Shown here: positions 44,842-53,808 of the stretch, piece by piece
Layout of the letters: every line of letters begins with the position of its first letter
Numbering within the stretch: the first letter of the stretch is position 1
DNA from: Pseudomonadota bacterium
Lineage (GTDB): Bacteria > Pseudomonadota > Gammaproteobacteria > Steroidobacterales > JBCBZW01
NCBI GenBank assembly: GCA_039193195.1
Contig: JBCCWS010000025.1
Coordinates: 20,346 to 84,345, forward strand
Reading direction: 5' to 3'
Length of the DNA stretch: 64,000 nucleotides
Notes under the pieces: model-generated
Database searches by the model: none
What the model saw: only the letters and a program-made list of their open reading frames with translations
What the model was told of the DNA's origin: nothing
Translations under genes and position numbers: made by a program

Positions 44842-47754
44842 GTGAAACACCGACTCAGCATGTCCGTGCTTGCGTGCTACGCAGCCGCAGCCACCGCACC
44901 AAACATCGCCAACGCCCAGCAGGAAGGCCCCATCGACGAAGTCGTCGTGCAGGGCATTCGCGGATCGCTGGCCAGCGCCATCGATCAAAAGCGCGACTCC
45001 GACAACCTGGTCGAAGTCATCGTTGCGGAGGACATCGGCAAGCTGCCGGACCAGAATCTCGCCGAAGTGCTTGAGAACGTCACGGGCATTCAGATCACGC
45101 GTACGGCGGGTGTCGGCACGGGCGTCCAAATCCGCGGCACAAATGCGAACCGAGTCGAGTTCAACGGTATCTCCACCGTCGCCTCCGGATCGAACCGTAC
45201 GGGCATCGACTTCGAGGACGTCAACCCGGCCATCATCTCCGCGGTCGAAGTGATCAAGTCGCCCAATGCGAAGACCATCGAAGGCTCCGTCGGCGGCACG
45301 ATCAACCTGCGCACGATCCGACCCCTGGAGCTTTCTGAGATCCTGGCCTCCGCGCGCGTGCAGGTGGAGGACAGCAGCCTCACCACTGACGGGCGGCAGC
45401 CTCGCCTATCGGGTGCCTTCGGTAACTCGTGGGATACGAGCATCGGCTCGATCGGCTTTGTGGTCAGCGGTAGCTACACGGAGCAGGAGTCCGTGTCCTT
45501 CCGCCCGCGTACGGACCGCGACAACATCGCGATGCCGCCTGGCGCCGACCCCGCGGAGTTTCTTGGCATCCAGTTCCTGGTGCAGGAGCAAGAGAATTTC
45601 GACTACGAGACCACGAACATTGCGTCTACCTTGGAGTGGGCGCCGAGCGATCGCCTGAAGTTCAGCTTCGATGCGATCATCAACGAGCAGGAGCGCAGCC
45701 AGGACAGCTATCGCCTGCAGGCCTCGGGCGTGAGCACCCTGCGCAACATCAGCGTCCCGACGGCCTTCGAGATCGTCGACTTCGGCGTGGGCCCGGGGGA
45801 GTTCCCCGCAGCCCTCGCGGGCGAGCTCGAGCCGGACTTGGACAACGATGATGACGACCCGAACCTGCGCTTCTCGAGCGATACGGGCTCGCGCGTGACG
45901 GACAGCCAGGTGTTCGCCTTGGCCACCGAGTGGACCGGCGATGGTTTTAGCGCTAGGGCGGAGATCGCCTCGACCACGTCAGACACGACCAACCCGAACT
46001 TGAGCACCACGCTTAACTTCATTAACCCGAACTGCCCGCAGGACGGCACGAGCAACGACAACTGCGTGCCCTTCATCTACGACCTCTCCGACGACTCGCT
46101 GGCCTGGGGCATCAACTTCAACTCGCCCTTCGCGCCTACCGTGGCGGATCTGACCGATCCTGCCAACGTGGTCCTGGACCAGGTGATCGTCGGTCGCAAC
46201 ACGACCGAGAACGAAGACATGGCCTTCCGCCTGGACTTCAGCTTCGACGTGCCCTGGAAGGCCTTCAACTCGATCGATTTCGGGGCGCGCTACAACCAGG
46301 CGTCGAGCCGCTTTAATGACATCGAGGATCGCATCGGCGGCTTCAGTCAGCTCGTCGATAGTCCCAACGGCCTGCTCTTCGAGGAGCTGCTGGTGCCGGG
46401 ACCGGACAACTACGGCGACGCGGACGGTCGCGATCTGTTCATCTCCAACTTCTTGCTCGTCGATCCGAACCGGGCTTTCTCCGATCCGGACGGGACGATT
46501 CAAATTTTGCAGGACGCGGTGATCGAGCATGATCCTGACAGCCCGGACATCCTCATGCTGGCCTCGGACGAGAACCAGTTCTACGACGTCACCGAGGACA
46601 CGATCGCCGTGTACGCGCAGGCCAACTTCGAGGCGGGCATCGTGCGCGGCAACGTGGGCTTGCGCTACGTCGATACGGAGACCGATTCGGTTGCCTTCGG
46701 CTTCGCCGATGAGAACGGCGTGCGCAGCCTCGAGTCCACCAAGGGCAACGCGGACTTCTTCCTGCCGCGAGCAAACCTCGTCATTCAACCCAGAGACGAC
46801 CTGATCGTTCGCTTGGGCTACGGCTCTGATATTCGTCGGCCGAACTTCAGCGACGTGAACACGGCCTTCGCGGCGGACGACCAGGAAAACTCGGTCATCG
46901 CCCTTGGCAACCCGAATCTGCAGCCGGAGGAGGTCGACTCCTACGACCTCTCCGTCGAGTGGTACTTCGCGCCGGCGGCCATCGCCAGCATCGGGTACTT
47001 CCGCAAGGAGCGGACCAACATCATCGGTGTGGACTTCGACGGCGCGCTGCTGGTGGACGACCCGACCACGACTAGCGGCCTTGCCCGTGAGACGGACCCG
47101 AACTGCCCCGGGGGCGGTATCTTCAACCCGAACGTCGTGCCCAACGTGCTGGGCGACCCGGACACGCTCGGCCTGTGCGTAGACCGCACGACGCCGACCA
47201 ACGATCCGGAGACCACGACCCAGCAGGGGATCGAGCTCGCTTTCCAGTACAACCTGTCGGCCTTCGAAGATCGCCTGGGCTGGGCGTCCGGTTTCGGCAT
47301 CCTCGCCAACTACACCTACCAGGACTTCAGCGGCGGTTCGGTGATCGACACCACCTCCGGGCGCGGCCTCGACGTGCTCGGGGATGTCTCGATCCCGCGT
47401 GGGCTGTTGGACTTTTCGCAGAACGCCTACAACGTCACCCTGTTCTACGAGAAGTTCGGCCTCTCGGCGCGCGTGCGCTACACCTGGCGTGAGGGTTTCC
47501 GCACGCAGGACTTTGGCGGTGGTGCCAACACCAGCGGCAGCAGCACCTTCAGTTTCCCCGTGAACACCCTGGACCGCGGCCAGCTGAACGCAAGCATCAA
47601 CTACGCATTCACCGAGAACTTCGCGGTCGAATTCCAGGCCGTGAACATTACGGAAGAACGGATCAATCAGCACTGCGTCAGCGAGGCTGGGCCGCTCTGC
47701 TTTGTCGGCTTCCCGGATCGTCGTTTGGCGCTCGGCGCAAGCTATAGATTCTGA
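44842..47754 (+). CDS. TonB-dependent receptor 2 (oligosaccharide uptake, inferred)
   Basis: 970 residues from GTG 44842 (G-rich ribosome site just upstream). Signal peptide MSVLACYAAAATAPNIANAQ region, then DEVVVQGIRGSLASAIDQKR and SDNLVEVIVAEDIGKLPDQN, LAEVLENVTGIQITRTAGVG, QIRGTNANRVEFNGI: the typical plug of Gammaproteobacterial TonB receptors of carbohydrate loci. It ends with LALGASYRF, terminal Phe. Homology to receptor 1 is only at family level. It is monocistronic, preceded by a putative LacI box, and followed by 397 bp before the hydratase ATG. Confidence 0.9.
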   Translation: MKHRLSMSVLACYAAAATAPNIANAQQEGPIDEVVVQGIRGSLASAIDQKRDSDNLVEVIVAEDIGKLPDQNLAEVLENVTGIQITRTAGVGTGVQIRGTNANRVEFNGISTVASGSNRTGIDFEDVNPAIISAVEVIKSPNAKTIEGSVGGTINLRTIRPLELSEILASARVQVEDSSLTTDGRQPRLSGAFGNSWDTSIGSIGFVVSGSYTEQESVSFRPRTDRDNIAMPPGADPAEFLGIQFLVQEQENFDYETTNIASTLEWAPSDRLKFSFDAIINEQERSQDSYRLQASGVSTLRNISVPTAFEIVDFGVGPGEFPAALAGELEPDLDNDDDDPNLRFSSDTGSRVTDSQVFALATEWTGDGFSARAEIASTTSDTTNPNLSTTLNFINPNCPQDGTSNDNCVPFIYDLSDDSLAWGINFNSPFAPTVADLTDPANVVLDQVIVGRNTTENEDMAFRLDFSFDVPWKAFNSIDFGARYNQASSRFNDIEDRIGGFSQLVDSPNGLLFEELLVPGPDNYGDADGRDLFISNFLLVDPNRAFSDPDGTIQILQDAVIEHDPDSPDILMLASDENQFYDVTEDTIAVYAQANFEAGIVRGNVGLRYVDTETDSVAFGFADENGVRSLESTKGNADFFLPRANLVIQPRDDLIVRLGYGSDIRRPNFSDVNTAFAADDQENSVIALGNPNLQPEEVDSYDLSVEWYFAPAAIASIGYFRKERTNIIGVDFDGALLVDDPTTTSGLARETDPNCPGGGIFNPNVVPNVLGDPDTLGLCVDRTTPTNDPETTTQQGIELAFQYNLSAFEDRLGWASGFGILANYTYQDFSGGSVIDTTSGRGLDVLGDVSIPRGLLDFSQNAYNVTLFYEKFGLSARVRYTWREGFRTQDFGGGANTSGSSTFSFPVNTLDRGQLNASINYAFTENFAVEFQAVNITEERINQHCVSEAGPLCFVGFPDRRLALGASYRF

Positions 47755-48151
47755 TAGCTACGCTGTGCGTCGCGAGCTGGCGATTGTCGAGTGCGCCCGG
47801 ATTACGTCGGGTCGCTCGATCGTCGCCGAGACGATCATGTCCAGCTAAGACATAAGCGCCAGCGGGCAGGGCGGAGGTAACGGCCCGGTTTGCCGGGGGC
47901 GGGCTGTCTGAATCGGGATTATCGTTCTCCCCCAGCACGTTGTGGTAGGCGCGGGGCTCTCGATCCGTAGCCTTCGGGTATCGATGAGCGTTCACAAGGA
48001 CGCTCACGATGCTAGAAAAGACAGGGGATAGTGGTTATTGTGACACCGGTGACAAAGCGCGTCGCGGGGGTTGATGTTCTTGCGCGCGTGGGCCGACCTC
48101 GCAATTACCTAACAAGAAAGATTAGTGGATCTTCTCGGGAAGGATGACCGC
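47755..48151. other. Intergenic promoter region of hydratase-lacI-kduD-TRAP operon
   Basis: About 400 bp with no credible ORF. It carries the second GACACCGGTGACAA box near its right end. The left part shows inverted GC-rich sequence after the receptor stop, without a clear terminator. Confidence 0.45.
48042..48055. promoter_or_regulatory. Putative LacI-family operator before the hydratase-lacI operon
   Basis: GACACCGGTGACAA, identical to 44745-44758, about 97 bp upstream of the first ATG of the operon that includes the lacI-type gene. The flanks (TTGT before, ACAAAG after) extend partial symmetry. Autoregulation is the simplest reading. Confidence 0.6.
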
Positions 48152-49018
48152 ATGCCAAAGGAGACAGATCCTGCTGCCGCTGCAGCCCGGGCGCTCTCCC
48201 CGGCGCTTGACGAGATCTCGCAGCGGCTGGTTGCCGCTCGCCTGAGGGCGGCGCCTCTGCGGGCATTCCCTGGCGAGTTGCCGACTACTCTCAAGGAAGC
48301 CTACGCGGTGCAGAGCGCGTCGATCGCGCGCTGGCCGGATGAGGTGGCCGGTTGGAAAGTCGGCGGGGTTCCCCTCGAACTGCGCGCGACGCTCGGGGCG
48401 GATCGTCTCTCGGGGCCGATTTACCGCGCGACGGTGCATCACATCGGTGCTGGAAGCGAGCAGTCGATGGCAATCTACCAGGGCGGTTTCGCCGCGGTAG
48501 AAGCCGAATTTGTGTTTCGCCTCAATCGCCGCATTGAGCCGGATGGTGCCTACCATTCGGACCAGGAACTCATCGATTGCGTGACCCTACACGTCGGCGC
48601 TGAAATCGCATCGAGCCCTATGGCCGATATCAATCGCATTGGCCCCGTGTGCGTGGTGTGTGACTTCGGCAACAACGGGGGCCTGCTGGTCGGTCCGCCC
48701 GTTCCCGACTGGCGAACGCGTGCGGGGGAGGACCTAAGGGCCGAGGTGCTCGTGGACGGTATCTCAGTCGGTCAGGCGACAGCGGCGGACCTCGAGGGCG
48801 GGCTGCTGCGTCCTCTGCGGTTTCTGATCGAACTCTGCGCCGATCGTGGCCTCACCCTGCCTGAGGGGACCTTCGTCTCATGCGGTGCCCTGACCGGCAT
48901 TCACGAGGTGACCGTGGACTCGCGCGCCAGCGTCGATTTCGGCGCCTTCGGCGCGTTCCGGGTGGCCTTTGAGGCCAAGCGTCCGATGCCAGATAGTGCT
49001 TCCTCAAAGAAGCACTAG
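48152..49018 (+). CDS. 2-keto-4-pentenoate hydratase / FAH-superfamily protein
   Basis: 288 residues. LKEAYAVQSASIARWPDEVA GWKVG matches the MhpD/XylJ hydratase opening; FAAVEAEFVFRLNRRI is the metal-binding Glu motif (E-x-E), and ALTGIHEV near the C-terminus is the conserved SGALTG-like block. The family adds water to, or decarboxylates, 2-oxo-alkenoates with Mg2+. No aromatic meta-cleavage genes are nearby. Being first in an operon with lacI, kduD and a TRAP transporter, it probably acts on a dehydrated 2-oxo sugar acid; this is inference. Start ATG 48152 (AAGGATG upstream) preferred over GTG 48125. Confidence 0.82.
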   Translation: MPKETDPAAAAARALSPALDEISQRLVAARLRAAPLRAFPGELPTTLKEAYAVQSASIARWPDEVAGWKVGGVPLELRATLGADRLSGPIYRATVHHIGAGSEQSMAIYQGGFAAVEAEFVFRLNRRIEPDGAYHSDQELIDCVTLHVGAEIASSPMADINRIGPVCVVCDFGNNGGLLVGPPVPDWRTRAGEDLRAEVLVDGISVGQATAADLEGGLLRPLRFLIELCADRGLTLPEGTFVSCGALTGIHEVTVDSRASVDFGAFGAFRVAFEAKRPMPDSASSKKH

Positions 49019-49031
49019 AAGGGCAGTGAGC

Positions 49032-50123
49032 GTGGGACGAACGAGTCGCAAAGCAGCGGTCGATTACGCAGCGGCCGCGCGACGTTGGAACGAGAACAAC
49101 AAAGACGGACGCAAGCCGACGATGCGGGACGTGGCCGAGCTCGCGGGGGTATCGAAGAAGACCGTATCGCGGGTCATCAACGACTCGCCCACGGTGAACG
49201 AAGCCACTCGCAAGGGCATCAAGGGTCTGATCCGCGATATCGGCTACCGCCCGGATCCGCAGGCGCGCGGGCTCGCCTCTCGTCGCGCCTACCTCGTGGG
49301 CTTGATCACCGACAACCCCACGCCGCAGTACGTAGTGAACATCCAGCACGGCATTCTCGACGTGCTGCGACAGACGGGGTACGAGTTGGTCGTACATCCT
49401 TGCGATCGCAAGAGCGACTCCTTCATCGAAGATGCGCGCCGCTTCGTCGAGGTGCAGAAGCTCTACGGTGTCATCCTCACCCCCTCCGTCTCCGAGGATG
49501 AGCGACTGGCGGAAGTGCTCCGCGAGCTCGGGTGCGCCTATATCCGCATCGCCTCCATCGCCCTCGACATGGAGCGGCGCATGATCGTGACCAACGACCG
49601 GATCGGCGGCCAGGAAGCGGCTCGCCATCTGGCCCAACTTGGGCACAAGCGCATCGCCGTGATCGCGGGGAGGCGCAGCTTTCGCTCGTCCCATGAGCGT
49701 CGAGCCGGCTTCGAGGAGGCGCTGGCCGAGTTTGGGATCACGATTCCCCCCGAGTACGTGTTGCAGGGGGACTACACCTTCGAGTCGGGGCTGGCCCTAG
49801 GGGCGCAGATCCTGGATCTCGATCCGGCGCCCACCGCGGTGTTCGCCTCGAACGACGAGATGGCTGCCGGCGTCCTGCAGGCGCTTCATGTGGCAGGGCA
49901 AACGCCCCCGGATGCGCTCTCCGTGGTCGGTTTCGATGACTTCGAGACGGCCACGCGCGTATGGCCGCGACTGACGACTGCGCGGACGCCGGCGCGCCGG
50001 ATCGGGCGCTTGGCTGCGGAACGCCTGTTCGAATTCGATAACGACGACACGCAGGCCCCGGGGCCGAACGAGACCACGCCTCGTTTGATCGAGCGGGACT
50101 CGACCCGGCGCCCCAGGTCATGA
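49032..50123 (+). CDS. LacI-family transcriptional regulator
   Basis: 363 residues. The N-terminal HTH is PTMRDVAELAGVSKKTVSRV followed by the hinge helix (NEATRKGIKGLIRDIGYRPD), preceded by a 30-residue extension. The periplasmic-binding-like domain has LVGLITDNPTPQYVVNIQHG, PTAVFASNDEMAAGVLQALH and LSVVGFDDFETATRVWPRLT. The effector is likely a sugar acid intermediate such as KDG, by context only. It lies 13 bp after the hydratase. Predicted target: the GACACCGGTGACAA boxes at 44745 and 48042. GTG 49032 gives better spacing to AGAAGG than GTG 49026. Confidence 0.92.
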   Translation: MGRTSRKAAVDYAAAARRWNENNKDGRKPTMRDVAELAGVSKKTVSRVINDSPTVNEATRKGIKGLIRDIGYRPDPQARGLASRRAYLVGLITDNPTPQYVVNIQHGILDVLRQTGYELVVHPCDRKSDSFIEDARRFVEVQKLYGVILTPSVSEDERLAEVLRELGCAYIRIASIALDMERRMIVTNDRIGGQEAARHLAQLGHKRIAVIAGRRSFRSSHERRAGFEEALAEFGITIPPEYVLQGDYTFESGLALGAQILDLDPAPTAVFASNDEMAAGVLQALHVAGQTPPDALSVVGFDDFETATRVWPRLTTARTPARRIGRLAAERLFEFDNDDTQAPGPNETTPRLIERDSTRRPRS

Positions 50124-50178
50124 CGAAGCACTCGCCCGGCTAGCGGCGCACGGGCACCAGCACCCAAGGGGGATTCTG

Positions 50179-50259
50179 ATGTTTCACAAGACTCACCAGG
50201 CGATGCACCCGGACATGATGGCCGGGGACGGCGTCCTCGACATCTGCCCGCTGAAGTAG
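50179..50259 (+). pseudogene. kduI: Probable kduI remnant: N- and C-terminal ends joined, middle deleted
   Basis: A 26-codon ORF with a strong ribosome site (AAGGGGG, 8 nt upstream). It reads MFHKTHQAMHPDMMAG, resembling the start of 5-keto-4-deoxyuronate isomerase (KduI: MYxKTHxAxHPDxxxG), then DGVLDICPLK, resembling the KduI end (DMDxxxIxxLR/K). KduI is normally about 280 residues and is normally encoded directly before kduD, which starts 7 bp after this stop. An in-frame deletion of about 250 codons is the simplest explanation. The match rests on short stretches recalled from the family, so a genuine small ORF is not excluded. Confidence 0.55.
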
Positions 50260-50265
50260 GTCGCG

Positions 50266-51030
50266 ATGAGCACCTCGATGTTCAGCTTAGAAGAGAAGGT
50301 GGCGGTGGTTACGGGTGCGAATACGGGCCTTGGCCAAGCCATGGCAGTCGCCCTTGCCGGCGCTGGCGCCGCCGTCGCGCTCGTCGGTCGATCTGCGCCT
50401 GACGAAACGGAGCGCCTGATTGCAGACATCGACGGCGGCACGTCAGCCGTCGTCATGGAGGACCTCAGCACTGCCGCGGTGCTGCCAGGCGTGATCGAAC
50501 GATGCGAAAAGGCCCTTGGGCCCATCGACATCCTCGTCAACAACGCCGGCATCATCCGCCGTGAGGATGCCGTCGATTTCAGCGAGAGGGACTGGGATGA
50601 CGTGATGGCGACTAACCTCAAGGTGCCGTTCTTCCTGGCCCAGGCCGCGGCGAAGACCATGATTCGCGATCAGCGGCGCGGCAAGATCATCAACGTTGCC
50701 TCTCTACTCTCCTTGCAAGGGGGCATCCGCGTGGCGTCCTATACGGCCAGCAAGAGTGGCCTGGCAGGGTTAACACGGTTGCTAGCCAATGAGTGGGCGG
50801 GCGCGGGTATCAACGTCAACGCGATCGTCCCCGGCTACTTCGCCACCAATAACACGGCAGCCCTGCGCGCCGACGAGGTGCGCAACCGACAGATCCTAGA
50901 GCGCATTCCCGCAGGGCGCTGGGGGGAACCGAGCGATCTCGGCGGCGCCGCCGTGTTCCTCGCCTCGTCAGCCGCCGACTACGTGCACGGGACCTTGTTG
51001 CCCGTGGACGGTGGGTGGATGGCGCGGTGA
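50266..51030 (+). CDS. kduD: 2-dehydro-3-deoxy-D-gluconate 5-dehydrogenase KduD (SDR)
   Basis: 254 residues. Cofactor loop TGANTGLGQAMA, NNAG (VNNAGIIRREDA), catalytic Ser in NVASLLSLQGG and YxxxK as YTASKSGL. PGYFATNNTAALRADEVRN, RIPAGRWGEPSDLGGAAVFL and VDGGWMAR are specific to KduD. It interconverts 2,5-diketo-3-deoxygluconate and KDG with NAD(H). KduD normally works with KduI on unsaturated uronates from pectin or hyaluronan; here KduI appears deleted. The stop overlaps the TRAP binding-protein GTG (GTGA). Confidence 0.88.
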   Translation: MSTSMFSLEEKVAVVTGANTGLGQAMAVALAGAGAAVALVGRSAPDETERLIADIDGGTSAVVMEDLSTAAVLPGVIERCEKALGPIDILVNNAGIIRREDAVDFSERDWDDVMATNLKVPFFLAQAAAKTMIRDQRRGKIINVASLLSLQGGIRVASYTASKSGLAGLTRLLANEWAGAGINVNAIVPGYFATNNTAALRADEVRNRQILERIPAGRWGEPSDLGGAAVFLASSAADYVHGTLLPVDGGWMAR

Positions 51031-52025
51031 TCACGCGGCGCACCCTGCTGCTGGCCCCCCTGCTGCTGACCGCCTGCGGCAGACGCCGGGGTGCGCGGCC
51101 GCTGTTCGCCGCCGACTCGCAGCCGGACGACTACCCCACCACCCAGGGCCTGCACGCCATCGACCGCCTGCTCGATGAACGCACCAACGGCGAGATGCGC
51201 GTGCGCGTCTACCCGGGCGGGCAGCTAGGCGCGGAGAAGGACACGCTGGAGATCGCCGTGTTCGGCGGACTCGACCTGACGCGCGTGAATCTCGCGCCGA
51301 TCAACTCCATCGTGCCGGACTCGATCGTGCTCGCCCTGCCGTTTCTGTTTCGCTCGATCGCCCATTCGCGCGCGACCTTCGATGGCGCGATCGGCCGGCA
51401 GATCCTCAATGCGATGATGCCCTACGGCCTGCGCGGCATGTGCTACTACGATTCAGGCGCGCGGTGCTTCTACAACACGAAGCGGCCGATCATCTCGCCC
51501 GCGGATATCGCCGGCATGAAGATCCGGGTGCCGAAGTCGGATATCTACGTGGCGATGATTCAGGCCCTCGGCGCCAACCCCACGCCCATCCCCTACGGCG
51601 AGGTGTACCAGTCGCTGGTGCAGGGAGTGGTCGACGGCGCGGAGAACAACTACCCCTCCTACGAGAGCTCGCGCCACTTCGAGGCCGCCCCGCACCTGAG
51701 CCTTACGCGCCACGTGATGGCGCCCGAACTGGTGGTCGGCTCGCGCCGCAGCTGGGATCGCATGTCCGGCGAAGAACAGGCCTACCTGCAGGGCGCCGCG
51801 GCCGACTCGGTGCCCATCATGCGCCGCCTTTGGGACGCGCGCGTGGGCATCTCCCGTCAGCGCGTCGCGCAGGGCGGTGTGCAGGTGGTCGAGGCCGTCG
51901 AGCACGCCGCCTTTTCCGAGAAGATGCTGCCGGTCTGGGATCGCTTCGTGACCACGCCACAGATGCGCCAGGTAGTGGACGATATCGTTAACCTCGGTGC
52001 CAGGCTGGACAGCGACAATGGATAG
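51027..52025 (+). CDS. TRAP transporter solute-binding protein (DctP family), lipoprotein
   Basis: 332 residues from GTG 51027, overlapping the kduD stop. N-terminus ITRRTLLLAPLLLTAC is a lipobox-like or Tat-like (RR) signal, cleaving before Cys. DctP features: GEMRVRVYPGGQLGAEKDTL, ADIAGMKIRVPKSDIYVAMI with the carboxylate-binding Arg, and PYGEVYQSLVQGVVDGAENN. It binds an organic acid; the operon points to a uronate, DEH or KDG. It hands the ligand to the membrane subunits encoded next. Confidence 0.9.
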   Translation: MITRRTLLLAPLLLTACGRRRGARPLFAADSQPDDYPTTQGLHAIDRLLDERTNGEMRVRVYPGGQLGAEKDTLEIAVFGGLDLTRVNLAPINSIVPDSIVLALPFLFRSIAHSRATFDGAIGRQILNAMMPYGLRGMCYYDSGARCFYNTKRPIISPADIAGMKIRVPKSDIYVAMIQALGANPTPIPYGEVYQSLVQGVVDGAENNYPSYESSRHFEAAPHLSLTRHVMAPELVVGSRRSWDRMSGEEQAYLQGAAADSVPIMRRLWDARVGISRQRVAQGGVQVVEAVEHAAFSEKMLPVWDRFVTTPQMRQVVDDIVNLGARLDSDNG

Positions 52026-52518
52026 TATCGAGCGCGGGGGAGTGAGTCGGCAGATCGGCCTATTGGCTAAGTGGATTGCCTGTGTCGGTCTGCTGGTGAT
52101 GACGGCGATCATCGGGCTGCAGGTCTTCGCCCGCTACGTGCTCAACGCGAGTCCTGCCTGGGCCGAGCAGGCTGCTCTGTTGCTGATGATCTGGTACGTG
52201 TTCATCGCTGCGGCGGCTGGCGTTCGCGAGGGATTCCATATCCGCATCGCCGTCTTCGCCGATCACATGCCCGTGGCCTTGCAACGCCCCGTGCGCCTGA
52301 TCGCCCACCTACTCGTGTCTGCCTTCGGCGTGGCGATGGTGGTGTTCGGCGTCGAACTTGCCAGAGGCACCTGGCAGCATGCGATCCCCACCCTGGGGAT
52401 CTCGCGCGGCTTCGCTTACGTGCCTATCGTCCTGTCGGGCGTGCTGATCATCGGCTTCGCCATCGAACAGCTCATCGCTGACCTGCGCGCCACGGAGGTG
52501 CCGAAGGCATGGAGTTAG
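52018..52518 (+). CDS. TRAP transporter small membrane subunit (DctQ family)
   Basis: 166 residues, four hydrophobic helices. NASPAWAEQAALLLMIWYVF IAAAAGVREG is the conserved DctQ stretch (WxEExxxxxxxWxxxxGxxxxxxxxxH), followed by HIRIAVFADHMP. ATG 52018 overlaps the binding-protein stop by 8 bp, and its own stop overlaps dctM by 10 bp, so the three are translationally linked. Confidence 0.9.
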   Translation: MDSIERGGVSRQIGLLAKWIACVGLLVMTAIIGLQVFARYVLNASPAWAEQAALLLMIWYVFIAAAAGVREGFHIRIAVFADHMPVALQRPVRLIAHLLVSAFGVAMVVFGVELARGTWQHAIPTLGISRGFAYVPIVLSGVLIIGFAIEQLIADLRATEVPKAWS

Positions 52519-53789
52519 CCATCCTACTCGGCGTATTGCTGGGGCTACTCATTCTCGGCGTTCCCGTCGCCTTTGCCTTAGGGATCGCATCGCTGGTGAC
52601 CTTCGCGATGCTCGACGTGCCCTTGGTGGTGGCCTTTCAGCGCATGGCCGCGAGCATGAACATCTTCGCGCTCATGGCCATTCCCTTCTTCGTGTTCGCT
52701 GGCGATCTCATGCACCGCGCCGGCATCGCAGAGCGCCTGATTCGCGTGGCCGACGCGGCGCTCGGGCGCACGCGTGGCGGTCTCGGGCAGGTGGATGTGG
52801 GTGCCTCGATGCTCTTTGGTGCCGTGTCGGGCTCGGCCATCGCCAGCGTGTCGGCCATCGGCTCCACCTTGGGGCCGATGATGGAGGAGAAGGGTTACGA
52901 CAAGGACTACGTGGTCAATGTCTCTGCCACGGCGGCGATCACGGGGCTGCTCATCCCGCCCTCGCACAACATGATCATCTACGCTGCCGCCGCCGGCGTC
53001 AGCATCTCCCTGGCCGACCTGTTTCTCGCCGGTGTCATCCCCGGCATCCTGACCGGCCTGCTGCTCATGGTGGCCGCCTACGCGGTTGCGGCGAAACGCG
53101 ACTACCCCCAAGGCGCGTTTCCCGGCTGGCGTGCGTTCGTCGCCGCGTTTGCGGCCGCCATCCCCGGCTTGCTGGCCGCCGCGATCATCGTCGTCGGCGT
53201 CTTGTCGGGGGTGTTCACGCCGACCGAGTCGGCGGCCATCGCCGTGGTCTACACGATCTTCGTCGCTGTGTTCGTCTATCGCTCGCTCACCTGGGAGCGC
53301 TTCATCGCGGCCACCACCGCATCGGTGCGCACGACGGCGATGGTCATGATCGTCATCGGCGCCGCGGGCGCCTTTGGGTGGCTGCTGGCCCTGCTCGAAG
53401 CGCCCACGCAGCTGGCCGACATGCTCAAGGGCATCACGGAAAACCCCTTGCTGCTGCTGTTGCTGATCAACCTCGTGTTGCTGCTCCTCGGCACCTTTAT
53501 GGACATGGCGCCGCTGATCATCATCACCACGCCCATCTTCCTGCCCATGGCCAGCGAGCTCGGGATGGATCCGGTGCAGTTCGGCATCATGTTGCTGCTG
53601 AACCTCGGCATCGGGCTGGTGACCCCGCCCGTAGGCGCCGTGCTGTTCGTCGGCTGCGCCATCGGCAAAATCCCAATCGAGCGGACCGTGCGCACGATCT
53701 GGCCCTTCTACGGGGCCTTGCTCCTCGCCCTGATCGCCGTGATCTACGTGCCGGCGCTGTCCCTGTGGCTGCCGGGTTTGCTGGGCTAG
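52509..53789 (+). CDS. TRAP transporter large membrane subunit (DctM family)
   Basis: 426 residues with about 12 helices. Family text: LAILLGVLLGLLILGVPVAF, MNIFALMAIPFFVFAGDLM, GASMLFGAVSGSAIASVSAI, LIPPSHNMIIYA, GVFTPTESAAIAVVYT and NLGIGLVTPPVGAVLFVGCA. It is the sodium-driven channel of the TRAP system. It replaces, in this locus, the MFS (ToaA-type) or ABC (AlgSMQ-type) importers known from other alginate degraders. Convergent with the PL6 gene, 19 bp apart. Confidence 0.93.
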   Translation: MELAILLGVLLGLLILGVPVAFALGIASLVTFAMLDVPLVVAFQRMAASMNIFALMAIPFFVFAGDLMHRAGIAERLIRVADAALGRTRGGLGQVDVGASMLFGAVSGSAIASVSAIGSTLGPMMEEKGYDKDYVVNVSATAAITGLLIPPSHNMIIYAAAAGVSISLADLFLAGVIPGILTGLLLMVAAYAVAAKRDYPQGAFPGWRAFVAAFAAAIPGLLAAAIIVVGVLSGVFTPTESAAIAVVYTIFVAVFVYRSLTWERFIAATTASVRTTAMVMIVIGAAGAFGWLLALLEAPTQLADMLKGITENPLLLLLLINLVLLLLGTFMDMAPLIIITTPIFLPMASELGMDPVQFGIMLLLNLGIGLVTPPVGAVLFVGCAIGKIPIERTVRTIWPFYGALLLALIAVIYVPALSLWLPGLLG

Positions 53790-53808
53790 CGCACCGCGGC
53801 GCGTCAGC

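Noticed and set aside
45979..47673. 564-codon minus-strand ORF within TonB receptor 2
   Set aside because: Antisense of an intact receptor; no start signal and no known domain.
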